From CAJWKT01 sp964465375 (lineage in GTDB: Bacteria > Pseudomonadota > Gammaproteobacteria > Steroidobacterales > Rariloculaceae): 49,252 bases of DNA. Below are positions 16,945-25,701 of this stretch, in pieces (position 1 is the stretch's first letter; each line of letters opens with the position of its first letter). Both the position numbers and the translations under genes were made by a program. The stretch lies in the NCBI GenBank assembly GCA_964465375.1, contig CAYXIJ010000019.1:1-49252 (forward strand), in the 5' to 3' direction. The notes under the pieces are model-generated. The model had not been told where the DNA came from and made no database searches. It saw only the letters and a list, made by a program, of their open reading frames with translations.

Positions 16945-17985
16945 GTGCCTGATACCAAGAAATTGAATATTGTGCAATACACCCACCATACTAAAGCCAC
17001 CATCGCCAAAACTCCACCTTGGAAAATCGCACTAGGCGATGCAATTCGAAGTGCCTCGGAACTACTAGAATTCCTGGATCTTGATCCAAAAAAAATAAAA
17101 TACTTCGAGCCAAAGAATAAACAATTTCCAATGCTTGTACCGAGAAATTTCGCGGCTCGAATGAATAAAAATGATCCCCATGACCCTCTTCTTAAGCAGG
17201 TACTACCAGACACAAAAGAAAAAAATACAACCTCTGGCTTTGTGCCTGACCCGCTCCAAGAATTCACTCTGACCCAGCATGGTTTCTTAAAAAAATATCC
17301 AAATCGCGCATTATTAATCACTACCGCAGCATGTCCTGTCCACTGTCGCTACTGTTTTCGGCGCCACTTCCCCTACAAGTCCAATATTGCGTCCCCAGGA
17401 CAATGGGACAAAACAATACAACACATAAAAAAGAATGAAGACATAAAAGAGATAATCTTATCCGGTGGAGATCCTTTAAGCCTGCCTACCCAACATCTGG
17501 AAAAACTTCTTGTTAGTTTGACTCATATCAAATCAGTAGAAATCGTGCGAGTACATACACGCTTTCCAGTCATCCTACCCGAGCGTATTGATCAAGAACT
17601 CCTAAATCTAATTGTTAAAATGAATTTGCCAATTGTTATTGTTGTTCATTGCAATCACCCTAATGAGATCAATAACGAAGTAATGGAAGGATTACAAAAA
17701 CTTCGGTCCACCGGATCTATGTTGCTGAATCAATCCGTTCTGCTAAAAGGAATCAATGATGAAGCCGCTATATTAAAAAAACTAAGCGAACGTTTATTCG
17801 AGTGTGGGGTACTACCTTATTATCTGCACTTATTAGATCCAGTAACAGGTACGCAACATTATAAAGTAGATGACAATTTTGCCAGGGAACTCATTGCCAC
17901 AATACAAAAAGGCCTGCCAGGCTATCTGGTTCCCAAGCTCGTTAGAGAGGTTCCCGGGGAGTTAAGTAAGATAACAATGGCTTAA
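16945..17985 (+). CDS. epmB: EpmB, EF-P lysine 2,3-aminomutase
   Basis: Radical SAM enzyme with PLP that converts lysine to (R)-beta-lysine for attachment by EpmA. The 346 residues contain the CxxxCxxC cluster motif at Cys130, Cys134 and Cys137 (CPVHCRYCFRRHFPY), ILSGGDPLSL, and a PYYLH/LVPKL C-terminal region as in E. coli EpmB. The start is GTG at 16945 with AGTGGA about 7 bases upstream; no better start is near. By eye it is among the most AT-rich genes in the window. It converges with parC across about 29 bases. Confidence 0.94.
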   Translation: MPDTKKLNIVQYTHHTKATIAKTPPWKIALGDAIRSASELLEFLDLDPKKIKYFEPKNKQFPMLVPRNFAARMNKNDPHDPLLKQVLPDTKEKNTTSGFVPDPLQEFTLTQHGFLKKYPNRALLITTAACPVHCRYCFRRHFPYKSNIASPGQWDKTIQHIKKNEDIKEIILSGGDPLSLPTQHLEKLLVSLTHIKSVEIVRVHTRFPVILPERIDQELLNLIVKMNLPIVIVVHCNHPNEINNEVMEGLQKLRSTGSMLLNQSVLLKGINDEAAILKKLSERLFECGVLPYYLHLLDPVTGTQHYKVDDNFARELIATIQKGLPGYLVPKLVREVPGELSKITMA

Positions 17986-18014
17986 GTGCTATTTTCAAGT
18001 CCCTTTCCTGCACC

Positions 18015-20258
18015 TCAGCCAGTAGATATTGATGTGAGACGGTCAACCTTGCGCCAGCCACGCGGAAGCGTTGCACCTCTCCTGCCACGGCTTCCCATGT
18101 AACGCTCAAGATCCTTCGGCTTTAGTGTCATGTGGCGCTGACCTGATTCAATCATGAGCGCCTGTCCTTGTGATAATGCACAGATGCTCGCCAGATTTAC
18201 TTCCTGATTACCTTTAGGTAAACCAATAATTTTATTGCCCTTGCCGCGCGCAAGTTCAACTAGGTCCTCAAGAGAAAATACTAGCAACCTTCCATCACTT
18301 GATGTCGCGGCCAACATTGAGCTGTCCTCCTCAAGCACGGCGGCGGGAACCACAGATGCTCCCTTGGGCACTGTGACGACTACCTTACCTGCCTTATTTC
18401 GAGAATAAAGATCCCCCAATTTAGCTATAAAACCGTATCCGGCAGATGATGCAAGAACCCAAAGTTCATCCGGCGCGCCAATAGCAACCGCACGAAAACT
18501 TGAGCCATCTGGCGGATTGAGATGTCCGGAAAGCGGCTCACCTTGGCCTCGCGCAGAGGGAAGCGTGTGCGCCGGAAGACTATAAGCACGGCCCGTGCTA
18601 TCCAAGAAAACAGCGAGCTGGTTGCTGCGGCCCTCGGCTGCAGCCAGAAATTTATCGCCCGAGCGATAACTAAAGGATTGAGCGTCCACTTCGTAGCCTT
18701 TTGCAGCCCTGACCCAACCATGTTCGGAAAGCACCACTGTTACTGACTCGCTAGCTACTAACTGAGATTCAGACATAGCCTGAGCAGCTGCACGCTGCAC
18801 AACATTTGTACGCCGAGTATCACCGTAGGTCTCCGCAAGTTCCAGTAACTCCTGCTTGATCAAGTCTTTAAGCTTTAATTGTGACCTGAGGGTTCGCTTG
18901 AGACTTTCTTTTTCCTCTGTCAGTAATTTCTTTTCTTCACTAATCTTAATTTCCTCAAGCCTGGCTAGATGACGTAACCTTAACTCTAAGATCGCTTCAG
19001 CCTGAACGTTACTAAGTGCAAAACGATCCATTAGTACCATCTTTGGTTCATCTTCCTCTCGTACAATTTTGATTATTTTATTGATGTTCAAATAAGCAAC
19101 TAACAAACCATCCAATATTTCCAATCGCTTAGTAACCCTATCTAGACGATACTTAAGGCGACGCTTCACTGTCGCAAGACGAAATTCAAGCCAGCCCTGG
19201 AGTAAGCCCTTAAGCCCTAAAACTGAAGGCCTGCCATCTAACCCAATGACGTTAAAATTTACTCGCACGGTACGCTCTAGATCCGTCGTTGCAAAAAGGT
19301 GGCTCATTAATGCCTCCACATCTACCTTGTTAGATTTTGGAGACAAAACTAATCGTGTAGGGTTCTCGTGATCCGACTCGTCTCTCAAGTCTTCCACCAT
19401 GGGAAGCTTTTTCGCTTGAATTTGGCCAGCAATTTGCTCGAGCACCTTTGCGCCAGATACCTGGTAAGGCAACTCCGAAATTACAATTTCGCCGTTATCG
19501 AAAAAATAACGGGCACGCAAACGCAGTGTTCCACCCCCATCTTTGTAGATCGCCATAATTTCGCTGCGACCCGAAATAAGCTCTCCGCCAGTCGGAAAAT
19601 CAGGCCCCTTGATATGCCTCATAATCTGACTAAGAGTAGTTTTTGGTTGGTCTAGCAGACGAATCAGCGCAGTAGTCACCTCACGCATGTTGTGGGGCGG
19701 TACATCTGTGGACATGCCCACTGCAATACCGCTCGCACCATTAAGCAGCAGGTTTGGCAGTTGTGCAGGCAGAAGAAGTGGCTCACTTAGAGTCCCATCA
19801 AAATTTGGGGCCCAGTCAACGGTACCCTGATCTAGCTCCGAAAGAAGGACTTTGGCATAACGGGAGAGACGGGCTTCCGTGTAACGCATGGCCGCAAAAG
19901 ACTTAGGGTCATCTTGCGAACCCCAATTGCCATGACCTTCAATGATGGGGTATCGACAACTAAACGGCTGCGCTAAATGCACCATCGCCTCATAGCAAGC
20001 CGAATCGCCGTGAGGGTGAAATTTACCAATTACGTCGCCCACTGCACGAGCAGCCTTCTTGGGTTTAGAAACAGCCGACATCCCGAGATCACTCATCGCA
20101 TAAATAATGCGTCGCTGCACAGGCTTTAGGCCATCACCTATATGTGGTAACGCACGATCAAGAATGACATACATTGAGTAATCAAGGTAGGCCTTCTCAG
20201 TGAAACTGCCTAATGGAACTTGTTCAATCCCCTCAAAATTCAGTTGCTGCTCTCTCAT
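18015..20258 (-). CDS. parC: ParC, DNA topoisomerase IV subunit A
   Basis: Breakage-reunion subunit that decatenates daughter chromosomes together with ParE. The 747 residues show the quinolone-determining region HPHGDSACYEAM with the wild-type Ser and Glu, the active-site Tyr in MRYTEARLS, and a C-terminal beta-pinwheel. The short pinwheel and the overall length separate it from GyrA. It lies 30 bases downstream of parE on the same strand. Confidence 0.95.
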   Translation of the reverse strand: MREQQLNFEGIEQVPLGSFTEKAYLDYSMYVILDRALPHIGDGLKPVQRRIIYAMSDLGMSAVSKPKKAARAVGDVIGKFHPHGDSACYEAMVHLAQPFSCRYPIIEGHGNWGSQDDPKSFAAMRYTEARLSRYAKVLLSELDQGTVDWAPNFDGTLSEPLLLPAQLPNLLLNGASGIAVGMSTDVPPHNMREVTTALIRLLDQPKTTLSQIMRHIKGPDFPTGGELISGRSEIMAIYKDGGGTLRLRARYFFDNGEIVISELPYQVSGAKVLEQIAGQIQAKKLPMVEDLRDESDHENPTRLVLSPKSNKVDVEALMSHLFATTDLERTVRVNFNVIGLDGRPSVLGLKGLLQGWLEFRLATVKRRLKYRLDRVTKRLEILDGLLVAYLNINKIIKIVREEDEPKMVLMDRFALSNVQAEAILELRLRHLARLEEIKISEEKKLLTEEKESLKRTLRSQLKLKDLIKQELLELAETYGDTRRTNVVQRAAAQAMSESQLVASESVTVVLSEHGWVRAAKGYEVDAQSFSYRSGDKFLAAAEGRSNQLAVFLDSTGRAYSLPAHTLPSARGQGEPLSGHLNPPDGSSFRAVAIGAPDELWVLASSAGYGFIAKLGDLYSRNKAGKVVVTVPKGASVVPAAVLEEDSSMLAATSSDGRLLVFSLEDLVELARGKGNKIIGLPKGNQEVNLASICALSQGQALMIESGQRHMTLKPKDLERYMGSRGRRGATLPRGWRKVDRLTSISTG

Positions 20259-20288
20259 AATCCTATCCTTTAAAAAAAGAATTTTGAT

Positions 20289-22178
20289 CTATACGTCTGC
20301 TAGATTACCCTTATCTCGCAACCATTCCTTTCGATCTGCTGCTCGCTTCTTAGCAAGCAGCATATCCATAAGTTGATCTACTTTGTCGTTTGGGCTGACC
20401 GTTAGTTGGACAAGTCTACGTGTATCTGCGGCCATCGTTGTCTCTCGCAGTTGAGAGGGATTCATTTCGCCTAGACCCTTAAATCTGGTCACAGAAACCT
20501 TGCCTGACTTTTTCTCTGCTTCAATTCGATCCAAGATCATGTCTCGCTCTGCATCATCCAGCGCATATGACACATCTTTGCCGACATCTATTCGATAAAG
20601 TGGCGGCATAGCGACAAACACATGCCCACTAACAACTAGCGGCCTAAAATGACGTAAAAAAAGGGCACATAATAAAGTTGCGATATGCAATCCATCTGAA
20701 TCGGCATCAGCAAGAATACAGACCTTGTGGTAGCGTAAGCTGCCTAAATCATCTGAGCTTGGCTCAACACCCAGAGCAACACTGATGTTGTGCACTTCTT
20801 GAGAAGCGAGCAATTCGGAGGGCTGCACCTCCCAGGTATTCAGAATCTTTCCACGCAAGGCCATTACCGCCTGATTCTCCCGATCCCGTGCCTGTTTTGC
20901 CGAACCACCAGCCGAATCGCCTTCCACTAAGAATAGCTCTGCTAGCTCAGGTTCCTGAATTGTACAATCCGCTAGTTTGCCAGGCAGTGCAGGCCCGCTT
21001 ACTACCCGCTTACGAACAACCTTCTTAGCAGCCTTAAGGCGTTTCTGGGCATTACTAATAGCTCGCTGGGAAATTTCGTCACCAGTCTCCGGATGCTGAT
21101 TTAGCCATAGCGCAAAAGTATCTTTAACAACACTGCTCACAAAACCAGCAATTTCTCTAGAACCAAGGCGTTCCTTCATCTGGCCCGAAAACTGAGGCTC
21201 TTCCATCCTCACTGCTAGTATGAAGTTAACGCCCTCCCAAGCATCCTCCGGTGCTAACTTAACCCCCCTAGGCAAAAGGTTACGAAACTCACAAAATTCA
21301 CGGAGTGCGTCCGTTATACCCAAGCGCAATCCGTTAACATGAGTCCCCCCCTGAGGGGTTGGAATTAGGTTTACATAACTTTCGTTGACCTGAGTAGCTT
21401 CCGCATCAAGACCCCACGCGAGCGCCCAGTCCACTGTCTCTCGTTTGCCTTCCAGGGTCCCTGTAAAGGGCTCACTGGGCACCCAGCGCCCCTCCCCAAG
21501 CCTTTCTTTAAGATGCTCCTCAAGACCGCCCGTATAGCACCATTGCTCCTTAAATTTTGGCTTTTCAACCTCTAGCCGAACATCTAGCCCAGAACAGAGC
21601 ACTGCCTTTGCCCGTAATAAATCCTTCAGGCGGGACAGAGAAAAAGTAGTGCGATCAAAATATTTCCCATCCGGCCAGAATCGTATTGTTGTTCCAGTAT
21701 TGGTCTTGCCTACTTTACCTACAACACTAAGCTTGCTAGCACGCTTACCACTGGCAAACGCCATCTTGTATTCTTTTCCATCACGCCGAATGAAAACCTC
21801 CAGTTTCTTAGATAACGCATTTACTACGGAAACACCCACGCCATGGAGTCCACCGGAAAAACGGTAATTTTTGTTGGAAAATTTACTCCCAGCGTGAAGT
21901 CTAGTCAGGATCAATTCCACGCCCGGAATTTTCTCTTTTGGGTGGACATCCACTGGCATACCCCTGCCATCATCTGAAACTTGCAGCGATCCATCATGGA
22001 AAAGCTTAACGTTGATTCGTTTGGCGTAGCCTTCGATAGCCTCATCTACACTGTTATCAATGACCTCATGGGCAAGATAATTAGGTCTTGACGTATCGGT
22101 ATACATCCCCGGACGTCGACGCACAGGGTCCAAACCGCTGAGCACTTCAATGTCGATAGCTCGATAGTTCTTGCTCAT
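20289..22178 (-). CDS. parE: ParE, DNA topoisomerase IV subunit B
   Basis: ATPase and TOPRIM subunit of topoisomerase IV. The 629 residues match ParE rather than the longer GyrB. Motifs are the GHKL ATPase segments VIDNSVDEAIEGYA and GRGMPVDVHP, GGLHGVGVSVVNALS, the TOPRIM EGDSAGGSAKQARDR, and DADSDGLHIATLL. The frame starts at an ATG followed by the typical KNYRAIDIEVLSGLDPVR. It precedes parC in an apparent two-gene operon, with a 118-base gap to the DUF3501 gene upstream. Confidence 0.96.
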   Translation of the reverse strand: MSKNYRAIDIEVLSGLDPVRRRPGMYTDTSRPNYLAHEVIDNSVDEAIEGYAKRINVKLFHDGSLQVSDDGRGMPVDVHPKEKIPGVELILTRLHAGSKFSNKNYRFSGGLHGVGVSVVNALSKKLEVFIRRDGKEYKMAFASGKRASKLSVVGKVGKTNTGTTIRFWPDGKYFDRTTFSLSRLKDLLRAKAVLCSGLDVRLEVEKPKFKEQWCYTGGLEEHLKERLGEGRWVPSEPFTGTLEGKRETVDWALAWGLDAEATQVNESYVNLIPTPQGGTHVNGLRLGITDALREFCEFRNLLPRGVKLAPEDAWEGVNFILAVRMEEPQFSGQMKERLGSREIAGFVSSVVKDTFALWLNQHPETGDEISQRAISNAQKRLKAAKKVVRKRVVSGPALPGKLADCTIQEPELAELFLVEGDSAGGSAKQARDRENQAVMALRGKILNTWEVQPSELLASQEVHNISVALGVEPSSDDLGSLRYHKVCILADADSDGLHIATLLCALFLRHFRPLVVSGHVFVAMPPLYRIDVGKDVSYALDDAERDMILDRIEAEKKSGKVSVTRFKGLGEMNPSQLRETTMAADTRRLVQLTVSPNDKVDQLMDMLLAKKRAADRKEWLRDKGNLADV

Positions 22179-22296
22179 TAATCTCTCTTCCCCTCTATGC
22201 TAATAGCCGCAGCCGGGCGAGGATGGAGTTGACTGTAACCAAGATAATTAAATTGCCCCGCTTCTGTACTGAGAAAATTTGATCTGAAAATATAAA

Positions 22297-22881
22297 TTAG
22301 TCCAAATCAGCTACCAGAGATGTACGTGTAGCTAGCTCAAAAACTTCAGTCTCGTGTGTATAGTGTGTATGGCCGATACCCAAATGAAAAATCTCCCCAT
22401 TCTTAAGTGCGGTACATATCTCTTTACTCAGCTCAAAACGCATAAAATGGACAGCGGATGTTTTACCCATATCCGCTCTCCCTAGATCTTCGTCTGCAAT
22501 AGCAGTTACGGTGTCAAGATCAGGTACTCGTAGATAAACCACGTCCTCAATGCCCAGAAGTTGCTCCAGCTGCTGGCGCCGCACACCCGATTCCGGATAT
22601 TCCAACATTAAAGTAGCTTTGAGATTCGAGCCATCTGGAATCAGGGGATTATAGGCCATCAATTCCTCTGCAATAGCTTCAGTTTCAAAAATACGCTCTA
22701 TTCTCAGCATCTCCTGAACCTGATAGTGCATGGTGAGCCGATCCTCAAAGTAAAGTGTCGCATTGGGTCCTACCGCGACCTGACGATTTCTTTTGTGAGC
22801 AAGCACCATGGTACGAAACTCAGCACGCTTTTCATGGTATTCCTCAAGACTAAAAAGATCTGATAACTTAAGTTTTTTCAT
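22297..22881 (-). CDS. DUF3501 family protein
   Basis: Unknown molecular function. The 194-residue protein begins MKKLKLSDLFSLEEYHEKR and matches the DUF3501 family as I know it, which habitually follows a rubrerythrin and a CCG-domain Fe-S protein. No signal peptide, membrane segment or cysteine cluster is apparent. The frame is open 36 codons upstream, overlapping the Fe-S gene, but the family N-terminus fixes the ATG at 22881. It is the third gene of the rubrerythrin operon, 14 bases after the Fe-S protein gene. A role in peroxide or electron handling is inferred only from context. Confidence 0.8.
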   Translation of the reverse strand: MKKLKLSDLFSLEEYHEKRAEFRTMVLAHKRNRQVAVGPNATLYFEDRLTMHYQVQEMLRIERIFETEAIAEELMAYNPLIPDGSNLKATLMLEYPESGVRRQQLEQLLGIEDVVYLRVPDLDTVTAIADEDLGRADMGKTSAVHFMRFELSKEICTALKNGEIFHLGIGHTHYTHETEVFELATRTSLVADLD

Positions 22882-22895
22882 AACTCTTTCTGCAG

Positions 22896-24245
22896 TTAGA
22901 TCCCATATGCATAACGAAGCAACTGGATAGGGTGCGTTTCTTTTGCTGAGGCCGCTAGACTTGCAACCATTTTCGCAGCCATTGGGCAATCGCTACTAAA
23001 GTGTTCAGCATCACTACCATCTACTTTACGTACAACCGGACCAGCAATCTTTCTTGCAATCTCGTAGTACTCATCCTTGACAGCATAGGTACCATCATGT
23101 CCAGAGCAACGCTCGATAGCCTCAACAGTAGTATCCGGCACCAACTCTAAGATTTCCTTGGTTTTAAGACCAAGATTTTGGACGCGCAAATGGCAGGGTA
23201 CTTGATAACTTATTTTGCCGAGACTTTTCTCAAAATTTACATTGAGCTTACCCTCCTGGTGTCGATACATTAGGTACTCAAAGGGATCAAAAAAGGCTTC
23301 TGCCACAGCCTTGACGCGTTCATCTTTTGAGAAAAGCAATGGTAATTCCCGCTTGAACATGAGCACACAAGATGGGATCGGTGCTACAAGATCCCAGCCA
23401 TCGCTAACCCAGCCATAAAGTTCCTCAATATTCGAGTTCTTGAAGTGCTCAACGGTATCAAGATCACCAAGCTCCAATTTGGGCATGCCACAACAGGCCT
23501 CTTGGCTTGCAATCGCAACAGGGATTGAATTGTGCCTAAGTATTGCCACCAAATCTTTTAACAACTCTGGCTGGTTGTGCTTCCCGTAGCATGTAAGAAA
23601 TACCAGCAGCCTGCCTTTGGTTTTATCAGTAGGCTCTGCTTTAGGTCCCCCACCCGACTCAATACTCTTTTTTAGCTTCGCTTGGGAAGTACTTGGATGG
23701 TACTTGGGCAGAGGTGCCTCTGGATGTACACCTAGGGCCCCCTTTAGAAATCGCCGGCCTGCTGTGGATGTATTAATCGTATTTGTGATCTGCCTGACCA
23801 CGGGTATACCAGCAAGTTTCCCGATTGTTTCTGTGGCGCTAAGCAACTTATTGCGAAAACGTGTTTTGCTCGATTTGAATTGTTTTGCCTTTGCTCGCAG
23901 CATCAAATGAGGAAAGTCTACGCTCCACTCGTGGGGTGGCACGTAGGGACATTTGGTCATAAAACACATATCACATAAATAACAATGGTCAACGATGTCC
24001 CAGTAGGCCTTTTGGGGCACAGAGTCAATCTCACCTGTCTCTGACTCATCGATAGCATCAAATAAGGTTGGAAATGTATGACACAAGTTGAAACAGCGGC
24101 GACAGCCGTGACAAATATCAAAAACCCGCTCTAACTCAGTGTTTAGGGAATTTTCGTCACTGAAATCGGGGGCCTGCCACTCGACAGGATGTCGCGTAGG
24201 CAACTCTAGCCCCCCTTCACGCTGTGACACCTCAGGCTCACTCAT
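22896..24245 (-). CDS. Fe-S oxidoreductase with CCG domain (GlpC/HdrD-like)
   Basis: Probable electron-transfer protein with two [4Fe-4S] clusters. The first is bound by Cys45, Cys48, Cys51 and Cys55 (CHGCRRCFNLC), the second by Cys88, Cys91, Cys94 and Cys99. C-terminal cysteine-rich CCG-type segments follow (EACCGMP, PCHLR, and a degenerate third part near CSGHDGTY), as in heterodisulfide reductase subunits and GlpC. The 449-residue protein has no signal peptide. It sits 57 bases after the rubrerythrin gene, so it may pass electrons to or from rubrerythrin in the absence of a fused rubredoxin. The donor is not evident. Confidence 0.83.
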   Translation of the reverse strand: MSEPEVSQREGGLELPTRHPVEWQAPDFSDENSLNTELERVFDICHGCRRCFNLCHTFPTLFDAIDESETGEIDSVPQKAYWDIVDHCYLCDMCFMTKCPYVPPHEWSVDFPHLMLRAKAKQFKSSKTRFRNKLLSATETIGKLAGIPVVRQITNTINTSTAGRRFLKGALGVHPEAPLPKYHPSTSQAKLKKSIESGGGPKAEPTDKTKGRLLVFLTCYGKHNQPELLKDLVAILRHNSIPVAIASQEACCGMPKLELGDLDTVEHFKNSNIEELYGWVSDGWDLVAPIPSCVLMFKRELPLLFSKDERVKAVAEAFFDPFEYLMYRHQEGKLNVNFEKSLGKISYQVPCHLRVQNLGLKTKEILELVPDTTVEAIERCSGHDGTYAVKDEYYEIARKIAGPVVRKVDGSDAEHFSSDCPMAAKMVASLAASAKETHPIQLLRYAYGI

Positions 24246-24302
24246 AGCGGCTACCTATCCAGCCCGGGAGCGGTTCATGCCGGGGTGGGGATGAAAAAAA
24301 TC

Positions 24303-24722
24303 TCAGCCGTCCAGATTGTCTAGTGCTTTCTGAAAGCGATTCGCGTGTGATCGCTCTGCTTTAGCCAAGGTCTCAAACCAATCCGCGATCTCCTCAAAAC
24401 CCTCACCCCGAGCGGCCTTTGCCATCCCAGGATACATATCAGTGTACTCATGGGTCTCACCAGCAATAGCCGCCTTAAGATTCTCGTTAGTGGAGCCAAT
24501 TGGAAGACCCGTAGCAGGATCTCCTACGTCCTCTAGATACTCTAGATGCCCATGTGCATGACCTGTTTCGCCTTCAGCCGTCGACCGAAATACGGTCGAA
24601 ACATCATTATAGCCCTCGACGTCTGCCTTGGCCGCAAAATACAAGTACCGACGATTGGCCTGAGATTCACCTGCGAAAGCATCTTTAAGATTTTGCTCTG
24701 TCTGACTGCCCTTTAAGTCCAC
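24303..24722 (-). CDS. rubrerythrin, diiron domain only
   Basis: Ferritin-like diiron protein expected to reduce hydrogen peroxide. The 139 residues carry the two glutamate-rich helices of the site: AFAGESQANRRY, EGETGHAHGH, IAGETHEYTDMYP and KAERSHANRF. The C-terminal rubredoxin domain of classical rubrerythrin is missing, so electrons must come from a separate partner, plausibly the Fe-S protein downstream. The start is GTG at 24722 with AGGAG upstream. Transcription is predicted from a promoter overlapped by a palindrome (see 24768-24806). Confidence 0.92.
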   Translation of the reverse strand: MDLKGSQTEQNLKDAFAGESQANRRYLYFAAKADVEGYNDVSTVFRSTAEGETGHAHGHLEYLEDVGDPATGLPIGSTNENLKAAIAGETHEYTDMYPGMAKAARGEGFEEIADWFETLAKAERSHANRFQKALDNLDG

Positions 24723-24767
24723 ACCGCTCTCCTTTTATTAAGGTAAAACAAAGTTTTCAATAACCGA

Positions 24768-24784
24768 TTTAGACTAAGTCTAAA
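24768..24784. promoter_or_regulatory. 17-nt perfect palindrome, candidate operator of the rubrerythrin operon
   Basis: TTTAGACTAAGTCTAAA has 8-base arms that pair perfectly around one central base. It covers the predicted -10 box of the rubrerythrin promoter, the position expected for a repressor site. The GACT/AGTC half-sites recall Rrf2-family (IscR-type) boxes, but the spacing is shorter, so the regulator is unknown. Confidence 0.6.
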
Positions 24785-24806
24785 CGAGTATTGAAAAGTC
24801 TGTCAA
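24777..24806 (-). promoter_or_regulatory. predicted sigma70 promoter of the rubrerythrin operon
   Basis: On the minus strand a consensus -35 TTGACA (24801-24806) and a -10 TAGACT (24777-24782, four of six matches) are 18 bases apart. The start codon follows about 55 bases downstream of the -10 box. Confidence 0.5.
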
Positions 24807-24884
24807 CCGTTACTGGTACTCCTGTTTGACCAACCCCAAAACGCTGTGTAATTTGGTAAAAATAATAAGCCAAGATTTGGGAAC

Positions 24885-25130
24885 ATGCCTAAAAAAGAAA
24901 GTAAAACGATTGATTTAGAGAAGAACCTAGTAGAACTTGAAACTGTGGTCGAACATCTAGAAGGAGGAGAACTTAGCCTGGAGCAGGCTCTCAAAGAATT
25001 TGAGCGTGGCGTCAAGCTAACCCGAGAATGCCAGGCAGCCCTAAAGAAAGCGGAACAAAAGGTGGAAGTATTGCTTAGAAAAACAGAGGACGCCGCACCA
25101 GAACCTTTTGATTCAGTAGAATCAGAATAG
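24885..25130 (+). CDS. xseB: XseB, exodeoxyribonuclease VII small subunit
   Basis: Small helical subunit that associates in several copies with XseA to degrade single-stranded DNA. The 81 residues contain LEKNLVELETVVEHLEGGELSLEQALKEFERGVKLTRECQAAL in outline, the whole-family signature, with a variable charged tail. The ispA-dxs genes that commonly follow xseB are absent; here it faces pgpA convergently. The ATG at 24885 is preceded by GGGAAC. Confidence 0.93.
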   Translation: MPKKESKTIDLEKNLVELETVVEHLEGGELSLEQALKEFERGVKLTRECQAALKKAEQKVEVLLRKTEDAAPEPFDSVESE

Positions 25131-25221
25131 AAAGATAAATTCCTCCATTCATATATTCACCCGGTACTAAACCGAATGACCAACAGGGTCCTGATGGCAG
25201 GATTACATCTACCAAGAAAAT

Positions 25222-25701
25222 CTAAAAGGTAATTTGAACAATAAAAATGCAAATAATTGTGTACAACGCTGCTACAAGATCGTCCAGCATGATGCCGAAA
25301 CCACCTTGGACCTTCTGATCCAGATATCGAACCGGCCAAGGCTTAACAATGTCAAAAAAACGGAAGAGAATAAAAGAGAAAATCAACCAACCGGCACTAG
25401 CAGGAAGTATTAAACAACTCGCCAAATAGCCCACTACTTCGTCAAACACAATGGCCGGATGATCGTGGCGATCAAGCTGGAGAGCGGTTTTTCCGCAAAT
25501 CCAGATACCAAAAACAAAAAGGATAATCACTAGAGTCAAGCGAATCGGCATAGAGTAGCCCAGTAACCACCACGCTGGCAGTAATGCAATTACTGTACCC
25601 GCTGTACCAGGTGCGCGAGGCGATAACCCAGCACCAAACCCCAGAGCAAGGCAGTAAATTGGGTTCTTAAGTAATGAGACAGGGATGGGAGTAGTAGTCA
25701 C
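25222..25701 (-). CDS. pgpA: PgpA, phosphatidylglycerophosphatase A
   Basis: Inner-membrane phosphatase that makes phosphatidylglycerol. The conserved N-terminus reads ALGFGAGLSPRAPGTAGT, followed by hydrophobic helices, DHPAIVFDEVVGY and GGFGIMLDDLVAA with the acidic catalytic residues. I place the start at GTG 25701, which overlaps the thiL stop as GTGA and gives 159 aa (E. coli 172). The frame continues 20 codons upstream inside thiL without family similarity. It is the last gene of the ribB-ribH-nusB-thiL-pgpA series. Confidence 0.92.
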   Translation of the reverse strand: MTTTPIPVSLLKNPIYCLALGFGAGLSPRAPGTAGTVIALLPAWWLLGYSMPIRLTLVIILFVFGIWICGKTALQLDRHDHPAIVFDEVVGYLASCLILPASAGWLIFSFILFRFFDIVKPWPVRYLDQKVQGGFGIMLDDLVAALYTIICIFIVQITF

